Assembly (NCBI GenBank): GCA_002352225.1
Contig: DEIA01000040.1
Coordinates: 10,488 to 51,646 of the forward strand
Length of the DNA: 41,159 nt
Direction of reading: 5' to 3'
From: Flammeovirgaceae bacterium UBA2786
Lineage (GTDB): Bacteria; Bacteroidota; Bacteroidia; Cytophagales; Cyclobacteriaceae
The translations under genes were made by a program, and so were the position numbers. The notes beneath the pieces are model-generated. The model was not told the origin of the DNA. It saw only the letters and a list, made by a program, of their open reading frames with translations, and did no database searches. Every line of letters starts with the position of its first letter. Position 1 is the stretch's first letter. Shown one piece after another: positions 1-7,950 of the stretch.

Positions 1-414
1 ATCGCCTTTCTTTTTTCCCAGCAGTCCTTTGCCAATAGGCGATTGCGTTGAAATCTTACCCGCTTTAAGATCAGCTTCTTCTTCGGAAACTAACATATAC
101 GTTACCGAAGCTCCGTTCTTTTTATTCTTGATGGTAACTTTAGATAAGATGGATACAATACTGGTATCAATTTTAGTTTCATCTAATAAGCGCGCATTGC
201 TAAGCAGGTTTTCCAACTGGGCAATCTTTGCTTCTAAATGCCCTTGAGCATCTTTAGCCGCATCGTATTCGGCATTTTCGCTCAAATCTCCTTTATCGCG
301 AGCTTCAGCAATTTGTTTTGCAATATCTGCGCGTCCTTTTGTTTTAAGTGTACCTAATTCCTGGGTAAGTCTATCCAGCCCTTCTTTCGTGTAGTATGAA
401 ATCTTTTTACTCAT
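1..414 (-). CDS. greA: Transcription elongation factor GreA (3' end beyond window)
   Basis: GreA binds the secondary channel of RNA polymerase and stimulates cleavage of backtracked transcripts. The 138 visible codons start MSKKISYYTKEGLDRL and carry the conserved coiled-coil tip motif SENAEYDAAKD, followed by the first part of the FKBP-like C-terminal domain, ending at LLGKKKGD. The family is usually about 157 residues, so roughly the last 20 residues lie left of base 1. The ATG is at 414-412, and the pentapeptide-repeat gene upstream on the same strand is separated from it by a strong terminator, so greA is probably transcribed on its own. Identification is by motif and is secure. Confidence 0.95.
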   Translation of the reverse strand, partial: MSKKISYYTKEGLDRLTQELGTLKTKGRADIAKQIAEARDKGDLSENAEYDAAKDAQGHLEAKIAQLENLLSNARLLDETKIDTSIVSILSKVTIKNKKNGASVTYMLVSEEEADLKAGKISTQSPIGKGLLGKKKGD

Positions 415-458
415 AACATTCAGTTTTTTATTTCGTCAGCATTCGTTCTGAATCTGAC

Positions 459-490
459 AAAAAAAGAACAACGGCTTTTCAGCCGTTGTT
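459..490 (-). terminator. Rho-independent terminator of the pentapeptide-repeat gene
   Basis: A perfect 10-bp stem (467-476 with 481-490) has a 4-base loop. On the minus strand it is followed by C and seven T (465-459). It lies 45 bases after the stop of the pentapeptide-repeat gene and just upstream of greA. Confidence 0.85.
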
Positions 491-534
491 TAAATTATAC
501 TTCAAAAGTATTCTTTTAATTCACTAAAACAAAA

Positions 535-1380
535 TTAAGCCCCAACCAGATCGGGCAGTGTAAGTTTAATTTCTTCCAGAATTTCATCATCAAATTTAGC
601 CAGGTATAATGTTTTGGCTTTTGTAAGTTGTTCTACGGTTAGCCCTTTAACACCACGCAGATCAGCCTTGTATAAACTGGCATTTTCAAAATCGGCACCC
701 ATCAGGTAACTACCCGAAAGATTTGCCTCCATTAGAAATGCATTCTTAAAATTTGCTTTTATCAGAAATGAATTTTCGAATTGCGCCTTAATTAAAAACG
801 CATCTTTAAAATTAGCACCGCTTGCATACGAACCCTTAAGCATAGCCTGATTAAGGTTAGCATTTTCAAAATTGGTTTGATTAAGGCGGGTATTCTCCAT
901 ATTAGTTTCAATCAACGATGAACTGGAGAAGTTTGCTGAATTGAGATTAGAGCCTTTTAGGTTTACGTAGTTAAGATTAGTACGAGACAGGTGGCAGTTT
1001 ACCAGGTTAATCTCGTGGATTTTATGTCGGTTTAACCGTTTAATATTACCCACTGTTCGAAAGGCTGCTTCATCCGATTCCCACAACCGAAAATCGTCAA
1101 TTTCATCTTTATAGGTTCTAATGCGCTGCCGGGTTTCTCCGTTCTGATTTAACCAGAATATTAAAATACCAATTATAGCAATATCGAAAATCATTCCGTG
1201 TGCCTCTGCTAAAACCTGCCCCCAGAAGTTATCGAAATCGTTCAGGTAATACGAAATACTCAAACTAAGCACCAACACTGTTACGCCAGCCAATACAATG
1301 GTAGAGGTAAGCAATGGCTTTTCAATAATTATATTGAAACGCTCTACAAATGTGTGTCTGAATTTCTTAAAGCGGGGCAT
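535..1380 (-). CDS. Membrane-anchored pentapeptide-repeat protein
   Basis: Protein of 281 residues, function unknown. The N-terminus is basic and is followed by two hydrophobic segments (about residues 22-46 and 62-78). A charged linker follows (about 80-120), then a run of pentapeptide repeats, A(N/D/S)(L/F)xx type, from about 125 to 250 (for example NLNSANF, NFENANL, NFKNAFLMEANL), and a short charged tail. Pentapeptide repeats fold as a right-handed quadrilateral beta-helix; in other families this mimics DNA or binds proteins, but nothing here indicates a target. An upstream in-frame TTG at 1392 exists, but the ATG at 1380-1378 giving MPRFKKF is preferred. It is a single-gene unit with its own terminator, downstream of mgtE by 121 bases. 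Confidence 0.85.
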   Translation of the reverse strand: MPRFKKFRHTFVERFNIIIEKPLLTSTIVLAGVTVLVLSLSISYYLNDFDNFWGQVLAEAHGMIFDIAIIGILIFWLNQNGETRQRIRTYKDEIDDFRLWESDEAAFRTVGNIKRLNRHKIHEINLVNCHLSRTNLNYVNLKGSNLNSANFSSSSLIETNMENTRLNQTNFENANLNQAMLKGSYASGANFKDAFLIKAQFENSFLIKANFKNAFLMEANLSGSYLMGADFENASLYKADLRGVKGLTVEQLTKAKTLYLAKFDDEILEEIKLTLPDLVGA

Positions 1381-1501
1381 AACACTATACAAATACCATC
1401 ACTCAACAAGTCTCAAATAAATAATAAAAAGTCAAATCACACCATATTCTAAAAAAATAATAGTACATCACCTTACGTGTAGATTATGCTATAATCAGAA
1501 A

Positions 1502-2854
1502 TTACAATAATAGATGAATAGTGAGGAAATAAACTCCTAATCCCAACAAATCGTTAGTGGTTGTTATAAATGGCCCCGATGCAAGTGCCGGATTAATCCC
1601 AAACCGGTTGAGAATGATAGGGGTTATGGTACCCACAAAGGATGCAAACACCACTACAAAGAACAATGCCAGAGAAACCACCAGATTAAGCGAATTGCTT
1701 CCAAACACAAGCCAGTTTACACCAAATACAATCAACCCCAGGAATAACCCATTTAATAATGCCACGCTAAATACTTTCAGCAATCGCTTCCAAAGGCCAT
1801 CGTCTACAAAACCTGGTTTCATTAAACTCTGAACAATCAGCGATGAAGTTTGAATACCTACATTTCCCCCAGTTGCCTGAATTAAAGGAACAAAAAATGC
1901 AATAGCCGTTACCTGCACCAACTCTTTTTCAAAAAATCCCATAAAACGGGCACTAATCAACCCACCTAAAATACCAATCAATAACCAGGGCAGGCGAGCA
2001 CGTGTATTACGCCACACGCTGTCATCTTCTTCTACATCTTCGGTAATACCCGACATTAACTGCCGATCTTCTTCTGCCTGTTCGGTAATTACATCCACCA
2101 CGTCATCAATTGTAATGCGCCCCACTAACTGGCCCTGTACATTTACAACGGGTACCGATTCCAGGTCGTACTTACTCATAATTTCAACTACCTCCCGGTC
2201 CTCCATATAGGTTTCTACAGATACTATATCTTCGTCCAGCAAGTCTTTAACAATCGTGCGGGGGTCGGTTAGAATTAACTTTTGTAGCGATACTTTGCCC
2301 AGGAAGCGATCAAAATCATCTACTACATACACAGTATAGAATTTAGTAACGTTTTCGGCTTGCTTGCGAATTTCCTCAACACATTGCACCACATTCCAAT
2401 GGGCACGGGCTTTAATTAATTCCTTAGCCATTAACCCCCCGGCTACATTTTCATCGTAGCGCAGCAGATCAATTACCTGCGATTTTAAATCTGCATCAAG
2501 GCTGGCAATAATCTCTTCGCTGGTTTTAATGGGCAACTCGTTCAGAATATCGGCTGCATCATCCGAATCCAGGTGATTAACCACTTCTGTAATTTCACCT
2601 GCCGTATAATGGGTAAGGAAACTTTTGCGGGTTTCTGTATCTAAGTCATTAATGATTTTGGCGCGTACATCAACCGGTAGCAGATCCAGTACGTACTTGG
2701 ATTCCTCGCCATTAAATTCATAAAGCAAGGCTGTAATGTCGGCCGGATTAACTTCTTCGAGCGAAGTGCGGATAAATTCATTATCGCGCGCATTTAGTGC
2801 CTCCTGGAAGCGATCCCGAAATTCCTTATTTAACTCAAACTCAATTTGCTTCAC
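1502..2854 (-). CDS. mgtE: Magnesium transporter MgtE
   Basis: Mg2+ channel/transporter of 450 residues in the inner membrane. Domain order is the full MgtE plan: N-terminal helical superhelix domain (about 10-130), two CBS domains (about 135-265) that sense cytosolic Mg2+, a connecting helix, and five transmembrane helices (about 285-450) ending with the conserved stretch ASGPFITTTNDLLGLGVYF. The start is GTG at 2854-2852: an in-frame stop lies at 2878-2876 and no ATG is available between it and the N-domain. The start lies inside the end of rsmA (overlap of 14 bases), so the two are probably co-transcribed and translationally coupled. Pairing of mgtE with rsmA is typical of Bacteroidota to my knowledge. 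Confidence 0.95.
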   Translation of the reverse strand: MKQIEFELNKEFRDRFQEALNARDNEFIRTSLEEVNPADITALLYEFNGEESKYVLDLLPVDVRAKIINDLDTETRKSFLTHYTAGEITEVVNHLDSDDAADILNELPIKTSEEIIASLDADLKSQVIDLLRYDENVAGGLMAKELIKARAHWNVVQCVEEIRKQAENVTKFYTVYVVDDFDRFLGKVSLQKLILTDPRTIVKDLLDEDIVSVETYMEDREVVEIMSKYDLESVPVVNVQGQLVGRITIDDVVDVITEQAEEDRQLMSGITEDVEEDDSVWRNTRARLPWLLIGILGGLISARFMGFFEKELVQVTAIAFFVPLIQATGGNVGIQTSSLIVQSLMKPGFVDDGLWKRLLKVFSVALLNGLFLGLIVFGVNWLVFGSNSLNLVVSLALFFVVVFASFVGTITPIILNRFGINPALASGPFITTTNDLLGLGVYFLTIHLLL

Positions 2855-3626
2855 GATGCTTCTCCAGTTGAAGGGTTAAAAAAACAAATTGCTCTACATT
2901 TAATTGTTCGGCCCGTTTATCCATAAGCGGATGAGCCATTAATGAGGCTGGCAAATTTAAAATTTTAAGCGCGTTACGCAAGGTCTTACGCCTGTTTTGA
3001 AATGCCTGCTTTACTACAACCTTAAACAATTCTTCATTACATCCTAACTGCGTACAATTATTTCTGGTTAACCTGATAACAGCCGACATTACCTTGGGAG
3101 GTGGAAAAAAAACTCCGGGTGGCACCTTAAATAAATAGGTAACATCATAGTAAGCCTGCAATAACACACTAAGAATGCCATAGGTTTTACTGCCGGGCTT
3201 TTCTGCAATCCGATCGGCTACTTCTTTTTGAAGCATGCACACCACTTGTGTTACCTGATTGCGGTGTTCTAATATCTTAAAGAAGATTTGTGAGGAGATA
3301 TTGTAAGGAAAATTACCAATAATAAACAGGGGTGCTTGGTACTTTTCTTTTAAATCGAGTTGAAGAAAATCTCCTTCGGTAATTTTATTAACCAACGAAG
3401 GGTAGTTCTCTTTCAGGTAAGCAACCGATTCGCGATCAATTTCAATAAGCTGTAGATCTACCTTTGGATTGGTTACCATAAATTGCGTTAGCACTCCTGT
3501 ACCTGGCCCTATCTCTACTACTTGTTGGTTTGTTTCTGGTAACTGCAAAGCTTCTACTATGCGTTGCGCCACACCTCTATCTTTCAAAAAATGCTGACCA
3601 AGAAATTTTTTAGGACGTACACCCAT
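2841..3626 (-). CDS. rsmA: 16S rRNA (adenine1518/1519-N6)-dimethyltransferase RsmA (KsgA)
   Basis: Dimethylates two adjacent adenines in the 3' helix 45 of 16S rRNA, a late step in 30S assembly. The 261-residue product begins MGVRPKKFLGQHFLKD, the classic family N-terminus. It contains the SAM-binding motif EIGPGTG and the catalytic NFPYNIS motif (the N-[LF]-P-Y target-base site), followed by the FFPPPKV segment and the C-terminal helical domain with FQNRRKTLRNAL. A TTG 24 bases upstream keeps the frame open, but the ATG at 3626-3624 matches the family start. It is divergent from pdxA across a 163-base gap; rsmA and pdxA are also neighbours in Escherichia coli. Confidence 0.96.
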   Translation of the reverse strand: MGVRPKKFLGQHFLKDRGVAQRIVEALQLPETNQQVVEIGPGTGVLTQFMVTNPKVDLQLIEIDRESVAYLKENYPSLVNKITEGDFLQLDLKEKYQAPLFIIGNFPYNISSQIFFKILEHRNQVTQVVCMLQKEVADRIAEKPGSKTYGILSVLLQAYYDVTYLFKVPPGVFFPPPKVMSAVIRLTRNNCTQLGCNEELFKVVVKQAFQNRRKTLRNALKILNLPASLMAHPLMDKRAEQLNVEQFVFLTLQLEKHREAN

Positions 3627-3739
3627 CCGGCTATGAGAATTTGTACACAAACTTCACACTATAAATTCAAAACAAGAAATGTCCACTAAAAACAGTGATT
3701 ATTAACCAGGCTATTCTTATGATTCTTAGAAATAATTAC

Positions 3740-3760
3740 TAACCGATTAAATTTCGGTTA
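3740..3760. promoter_or_regulatory. Inverted repeat in the rsmA/pdxA divergent promoter region
   Basis: Perfect 7-bp arms TAACCGA and TCGGTTA flank an AT-rich 7-base centre, 29 bases before the pdxA ATG. The centre overlaps a TAAATTTC string that is one base from the Bacteroidota -7 consensus TAnnTTTG. It may be an operator over the pdxA promoter; this is inference from position only. Confidence 0.3.
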
Positions 3761-3789
3761 ACTTGCAAGCTACACTCATTTCATTTTTT

Positions 3790-4812
3790 ATGACTCCATC
3801 TTTAGACAAGCCCCGCATCGGTATTACCATAGGCGACCTTAATGGCATAGGCACCGAAGTAATTCTTAAAGCGCTTGCCGATAACCGCCTGCTAACCCTT
3901 TTTACACCTGTAATATATGGATCAGCCAAAGTCCTCTCCTTTTATCGCAAACAGATGGGCCTTGAAGAATTTAACTACAGCCAGGTAAAGGTAAAGGGTC
4001 AGTATTTTGGCAAGGCTATAAACGTTGTAAATTGCTGGGAAGAAGTAATTGAAATAAACCCCGGCCATCCCTCCAAACAAACAGCAAAAGCAGCATTATT
4101 AAGTCTTAAACAAGCAGTGGCAGAGCTGAAAGAAGGGCACATAGATGGATTGGTTACCGGTCCAATTGATAAAAACACCATTCATGGTGAAGAATTTCCG
4201 TTTCAGGGGCATACTGAATATTTAACTCAAGAATTCAATGCCGGTCAAAGCCTTATGCTAATGGTGGGCGAAAACCTGCGGGTGGGTTTAGTAACCGAAC
4301 ATGTACCGGTAAAAGATATTACCACCTTTATTACTAAAGAACGGGTAGAGTTGAAAATCCGGCTAATGGAGCTTTCCCTAAAACAAGACTTTCTGATACA
4401 TAAACCAAAAATTGCCGTTCTTGGGTTAAATCCCCATGCAGGAGATGAAGGATTACTGGGCCGCGAAGAACTCGATGTAATCAAACCGGTAATCAACGAT
4501 CTTAAAGCAAAAGGAAAATTGATCTTTGGGCCATTTCCTGCTGATGGCTTTTTTGCCAGCGGCCAACACAGCAAGTACGATGGTATAGTAGCCATGTACC
4601 ACGATCAGGGTTTGGTGGCTTTCAAAACCTTATCGTTCGAATCGGGCATAAATTACACAGCGGGGTTACCTTATGTACGCACCTCGCCCGACCATGGCAC
4701 AGCCTATAACCTGGCCGGAAAAAATATGGCCAGCGAAAGTTCTATGCGCCAAGCCATGTATGTTGCATGCGACATTATTAAAAACCGAATGGAACAAATA
4801 GTAGAAAAGTAA
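3790..4812 (+). CDS. pdxA: 4-hydroxythreonine-4-phosphate dehydrogenase PdxA
   Basis: NAD-dependent, metal-requiring oxidation of 4-phosphohydroxy-L-threonine in the DXP-dependent pyridoxal phosphate pathway. The 340-residue product starts MTPSLDKPRIGITIGDLNG. It carries the family motifs VTGPIDK, FQGHTEYL (metal-ligand His), LGLNPHAGDEG (second His), MYHDQGL and RTSPDHGTAYNLAG (third His region), all in the expected order. A TTG at 3763 keeps the frame open further upstream, but the family aligns at the ATG at 3790. An AT-rich imperfect hairpin overlaps the stop codon (4809-4834) and could be a weak terminator. It is divergent from rsmA. Confidence 0.96.
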   Translation: MTPSLDKPRIGITIGDLNGIGTEVILKALADNRLLTLFTPVIYGSAKVLSFYRKQMGLEEFNYSQVKVKGQYFGKAINVVNCWEEVIEINPGHPSKQTAKAALLSLKQAVAELKEGHIDGLVTGPIDKNTIHGEEFPFQGHTEYLTQEFNAGQSLMLMVGENLRVGLVTEHVPVKDITTFITKERVELKIRLMELSLKQDFLIHKPKIAVLGLNPHAGDEGLLGREELDVIKPVINDLKAKGKLIFGPFPADGFFASGQHSKYDGIVAMYHDQGLVAFKTLSFESGINYTAGLPYVRTSPDHGTAYNLAGKNMASESSMRQAMYVACDIIKNRMEQIVEK

Positions 4813-4906
4813 AAAACTTACATGGTTTTTTTACCATTCATATGCCTGTGTGCGGATTATTCGCAATAAGTAACTACTTTACTAGCAAACATGTGAGACG
4901 GAGCGA

Positions 4907-5293
4907 ATGGATATTGTTACTAAAAAGAAACTAAACATCCTGATTCAACTGGCAGAAGCAGACAAACACTTTGCACGGGCAGAGCGCGAAATGATCCTGA
5001 AAATTGCCAGTGACAGAAAATTCCCGGAAGATGAAGTAAATCAACTGGTTCGCAACCCTGAGCCTATTGATACACTGGGCGCACTTTCGAACGACCAGAA
5101 GTTTGATTACCTGGTAGATTGTATCGGTTTGATTTTTGCCGATCAGAAAGTATTTGAAAGCGAAGTTATTTTTACCAAAAGCATTGCCATTAAGCTTGGA
5201 TTTAAGAAAAATGTAGTGGATTACCTGATAGAAAATTTGGATAAAAAGCCACATGCAGAATTAAAAAGCACAGTTTTCGCAGAATACTGGTAA
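4907..5293 (+). CDS. TerB-like small helical protein
   Basis: Cytosolic protein of 128 residues, predicted all-helical, with no signal peptide. The pattern LAEADKHFARAEREMILKIA near the N-terminus, and FADQKVFESEVIFTKSIAIKLG in the second half, resemble the paired helical repeats of TerB/DjlA-type domains, where acidic residues bind metal in some members. The function here is unknown. No ter operon partner is present, so tellurite resistance should not be assumed. The ATG at 4907 is preceded by an SD-like GGAG, unusual for this strand of genes. Flanked by pdxA (94 bases) and DUF177 (113 bases). Confidence 0.65.
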   Translation: MDIVTKKKLNILIQLAEADKHFARAEREMILKIASDRKFPEDEVNQLVRNPEPIDTLGALSNDQKFDYLVDCIGLIFADQKVFESEVIFTKSIAIKLGFKKNVVDYLIENLDKKPHAELKSTVFAEYW

Positions 5294-5372
5294 TAACAGC
5301 CGCCCACCGGAATTGATTTTATAAAATACTCAAAAAACCGGTCGAAAAAGGCGAAAATCCAATAAATACTAA

Positions 5373-5380
5373 TAAATTTG
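5373..5380 (+). promoter_or_regulatory. Candidate -7 element of the DUF177-rpmF unit
   Basis: TAAATTTG matches the Bacteroidota -7 consensus TAnnTTTG exactly, 26 bases before the TTG start of the DUF177 gene. No clear -33 TTG is visible at the usual spacing. Confidence 0.35.
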
Positions 5381-5406
5381 CCCGCTCATTTTAAAAACCT
5401 TCGGGT

Positions 5407-5919
5407 TTGAAAGAGTTTGCAGTTAATATCATTGGCCTGAGTAATAAGGCCCATCTTTTCAACTACAACCTTGGAAAAGGTTTTTTTGAAAAGTACGGTA
5501 CTGAAACCATTTCGGATGGCCGTTTTGATGTTGAGGTGACTCTGGATAAAAAGGAGACGTTCATTGAAGTGGATTTTAAGATTTCTGGCCAGGCGGCCCT
5601 GGTGTGCGATCGCACGCTGGAACCGTTTGATTTTCCCATTACTGAAACCCGTAAAATGGTTTTTAAATTTGGAGAAGAAGCCGCAGAAATAAGCGATGAA
5701 ATCGTAATTATTACACGCGATCAGGACAGTATTGACCTGGGGCAGTACTTATACGAATTTATTGCACTTGCCATCCCCATGAAGAGGCTGCACCCACGCT
5801 TTGCCAATGAAGCCGAAAGTGAACAATCTCTTATATACTCCACTTCAAATGACGAAGAAGAAAAAAAAGAAAATGAAGAAATTGACCCCCGCTGGGAAAA
5901 ATTGAAGAAATTAAAATAG
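5407..5919 (+). CDS. YceD/DUF177 family protein, large-ribosomal-RNA accumulation factor type
   Basis: Protein of 170 residues. The DUF177 family is found upstream of rpmF across bacteria and is linked to 23S rRNA accumulation. It has the family's central CDRTLEPFDFPI segment (corresponding to the C-R-[CS]L stretch) and an acidic C-terminal tail (DEEEKKENEEIDPRW). The only plausible start is TTG at 5407-5409: an in-frame stop lies at 5392-5394 and no ATG lies between. A TAAATTTG promoter element sits just upstream. It is followed after 33 bases by rpmF, matching the conserved yceD-rpmF order. Family assignment is strong; the molecular activity is not established here. Confidence 0.9.
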   Translation: MKEFAVNIIGLSNKAHLFNYNLGKGFFEKYGTETISDGRFDVEVTLDKKETFIEVDFKISGQAALVCDRTLEPFDFPITETRKMVFKFGEEAAEISDEIVIITRDQDSIDLGQYLYEFIALAIPMKRLHPRFANEAESEQSLIYSTSNDEEEKKENEEIDPRWEKLKKLK

Positions 5920-5952
5920 AACAGATAAAGTAAAAGTTAAACAGAATAGGTT

Positions 5953-6144
5953 ATGCCAAATCCAAAACGTAAGACCTCGAAAACCAGAAGAGATAAAAGA
6001 AGAACGCATTACAAGGCAACTCCCAAGCAAATGGCTGTATGCCCCACTACAGGCGAAAACCACTTACCACACCGCGCTTTCTGGCACGAAGGCAAGTTGT
6101 ATTTTAAGGGTAATGTGGTAATGGAAAAAGAAGTACTGGCATAA
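5953..6144 (+). CDS. rpmF: 50S ribosomal protein L32
   Basis: Ribosomal protein L32, 63 residues, starting MPNPKRKTSKTRRDKRRTHYK. The rest contains CPTTGENHLPHRAFW, where zinc-binding versions have two CxxC pairs. Only one cysteine remains, so this is the zinc-independent (C-minus) form common in Bacteroidota. It lies 33 bases after DUF177 and is followed by a strong terminator, so DUF177-rpmF is a two-gene unit. Confidence 0.97.
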   Translation: MPNPKRKTSKTRRDKRRTHYKATPKQMAVCPTTGENHLPHRAFWHEGKLYFKGNVVMEKEVLA

Positions 6145-6238
6145 TACGCCATGCGCGTTCTGCGAAAGCAAAACCAATTTAATTTTCCATCAGCTTCTCG
6201 TAATCCCGAAAAGCACACGTAACGTATGTATTTTTATT

Positions 6239-6270
6239 GCCCGATTGTTTATCAATCGGGCTTTGTTTTT
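6239..6270 (+). terminator. Rho-independent terminator after rpmF
   Basis: A perfect 9-bp stem (6239-6247 with 6253-6261) with a 5-base loop is followed by TTTGTTTTT. It ends the DUF177-rpmF transcript before fabH. Confidence 0.9.
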
Positions 6271-6294
6271 ATAAGCAGTTAAGTTTTAGATTTA
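6262..6294 (+). promoter_or_regulatory. Candidate fabH promoter
   Basis: TTTG at 6262-6265 and TAGATTTA at 6287-6294 are 21 bases apart, near the Bacteroidota -33/-7 pattern (last base differs from TAnnTTTG). The -33 box overlaps the T-tract of the preceding terminator. The -7 box ends 19 bases before the fabH ATG. Not proven. Confidence 0.35.
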
Positions 6295-6313
6295 CCTACA
6301 CGCAAAAAACACT

Positions 6314-7312
6314 ATGAGTAAAATAAGAGCGGCTATTACAGGAGTTGGGGGATACGTTCCTGATTATATTCTCACCAATCAGGAATTGGAGAAAATGGTT
6401 GAAACAAACGATGAGTGGATTACCACCCGCACAGGTATTAAAGAAAGACGCATTCTGAAGGGCGAAAACCAGGGTGTATCGGTTATGGGTATTGCAGCTG
6501 TTCATGATATGCTGGCTAAAACCAAAACAGATCCTAAGGATATTGACGCTATTATTTTTGCTACCGTTACTCCCGATATGACATTTCCGGCTACCGCTAA
6601 TATTGTGGCCAGTACCATTGGTGCAACCAATGCCTTCAGTTTCGATATGGGCGCTGCCTGCTCAGGTTTTGTTTATGCTTTGGCCACAGGATCTAGTTTT
6701 ATTCAATCGGGTGTTTATAAAAAAGTGATTGTAATTGGTGGCGATAAGATGTCTGCTATCGTAGACTATACCGATCGTACCACCTGTATTATTTTTGGCG
6801 ATGGAGCCGGTTGTGTGTTACTGGAACCCACCACAGAAGATGTTGGGGTTATGGATTGGGAACTGCGCAGCGATGGAAGTGGCGAACAGTTTTTACACAT
6901 GAAAGCCGGTGGCAGCCGTAACCCGGCCTCAATTGAAACTATTGCAAAACGTGAACACTTTGTGTACCAGGCTGGCTCTGCGGTATTTAAGTTTGCTGTA
7001 ACCAACATGGCCGACATTTCGGCACAGGTAGCGGAACGCAACCATCTGAATGCCGGTAACATTACCTGGCTGGCTCCGCATCAGGCCAACAAGCGCATTA
7101 TAGACGCTACCGCCAACCGGGTGGGTATTAGCGAAGATAAAGTAATGATGAATATAGAACGCTACGGTAATACCACAGCCGGCACCATTCCGCTTCTGTT
7201 GTGGGATTATGAAAAGAAACTTAAAAAAGGCGATAACATTCTGATGGCGGCTTTTGGCGGAGGATTTACCTGGGGAGCCGTTTATGTAAAATGGGCCTAT
7301 AATGGCCAGTAA
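6314..7312 (+). CDS. fabH: Beta-ketoacyl-ACP synthase III FabH
   Basis: Condenses acetyl-CoA (or a branched acyl-CoA) with malonyl-ACP to start fatty-acid elongation. The protein is 332 residues, and the Cys-His-Asn triad is visible: C116 in GAACSGF, H256 in APHQAN, N286 in ERYGNTTAGT. The C-terminal glycine-rich motif FGGGFTWGA is present. It starts at ATG 6314 with its own promoter after the rpmF terminator. plsX, which often sits between rpmF and fabH, is absent here; the 169-base gap holds only the terminator and promoter. It is followed by efp, accB and accC, so chain initiation and malonyl-CoA supply are grouped. Confidence 0.96.
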   Translation: MSKIRAAITGVGGYVPDYILTNQELEKMVETNDEWITTRTGIKERRILKGENQGVSVMGIAAVHDMLAKTKTDPKDIDAIIFATVTPDMTFPATANIVASTIGATNAFSFDMGAACSGFVYALATGSSFIQSGVYKKVIVIGGDKMSAIVDYTDRTTCIIFGDGAGCVLLEPTTEDVGVMDWELRSDGSGEQFLHMKAGGSRNPASIETIAKREHFVYQAGSAVFKFAVTNMADISAQVAERNHLNAGNITWLAPHQANKRIIDATANRVGISEDKVMMNIERYGNTTAGTIPLLLWDYEKKLKKGDNILMAAFGGGFTWGAVYVKWAYNGQ

Positions 7313-7380
7313 GTATTGCGCTCGCCTACATCATAAATTGACATTATCCATTTCATTTGTAAATTAAAGTTTGATTTTTT

Positions 7381-7947
7381 ATGGCAACTATTTCTGATCT
7401 GAGCAAAGGGAACTACATCCGCTACAATGGCGAGGTGGTACAAGTAGAAGAACTCTTGCACCGCACACCCGGCAACTTACGAGCCTTTTATCAGGTTAAA
7501 ATGCGCAGTGTACGCACCGGCAAAATCGTAGAAAACCGTTTCCGTCCGGGCGATGCCGTAGATCAATTACGTGTTGAAACCAAAGAATACCAATATTTGT
7601 ATGCCGATGGCGATAGTCTGGTGTGCATGGATAACGACACGTTCGAACAGGTGTATATCGACAAGGTATTGCTGGGGCAATCCGTTAACTATATTAAAGA
7701 AGGAGTTACATTATTAATTGCCTTCGAAAATGGAACTAACCCCATTACAGCCGAGCCACCTGCGCATGTAATAGTAAATGTTACCTATACAGAGCCTGGT
7801 CTGGCTGGCGATACCGCTACCCGTACACTCAAAGCTGCCACCATCGAAACGGGTGCCGAAATTCGGGTGCCGTTATTTGTAAACACAGGCGATACTATTA
7901 AGATTAAGACCGATACTGGCGAATATATTGAACGCGTGAAAGTATAA
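7381..7947 (+). CDS. efp: Elongation factor P with non-canonical loop residue
   Basis: EF-P binds between the P and E sites of the ribosome and relieves stalling at polyproline. The protein is 188 residues with the full three-domain plan: KOW-like N-domain, OB domain (VTYTEPGLAGDTATRTLK) and the C-terminal OB domain ending GEYIERVKV. In the loop that carries the modified residue, E. coli has PGKGQAF (K34) and EarP-type proteins have an arginine at the same place. Here the loop reads RTPGNLRAF, with N32 at the tip and R34 two residues later. So neither lysylation by EpmA nor the usual Arg rhamnosylation site is obvious. accB begins 3 bases after the stop, so the two are co-expressed. Confidence 0.95.
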   Translation: MATISDLSKGNYIRYNGEVVQVEELLHRTPGNLRAFYQVKMRSVRTGKIVENRFRPGDAVDQLRVETKEYQYLYADGDSLVCMDNDTFEQVYIDKVLLGQSVNYIKEGVTLLIAFENGTNPITAEPPAHVIVNVTYTEPGLAGDTATRTLKAATIETGAEIRVPLFVNTGDTIKIKTDTGEYIERVKV

Positions 7948-7950
7948 ATC

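Noticed and set aside
3627..3650. Extended RsmA start at TTG
   Set aside because: Eight extra residues without family similarity; the ATG at 3626 gives the normal N-terminus.
4907..5293. Tellurite resistance from the TerB-like protein
   Set aside because: No other ter genes are present; single TerB-like proteins have varied or unknown roles.
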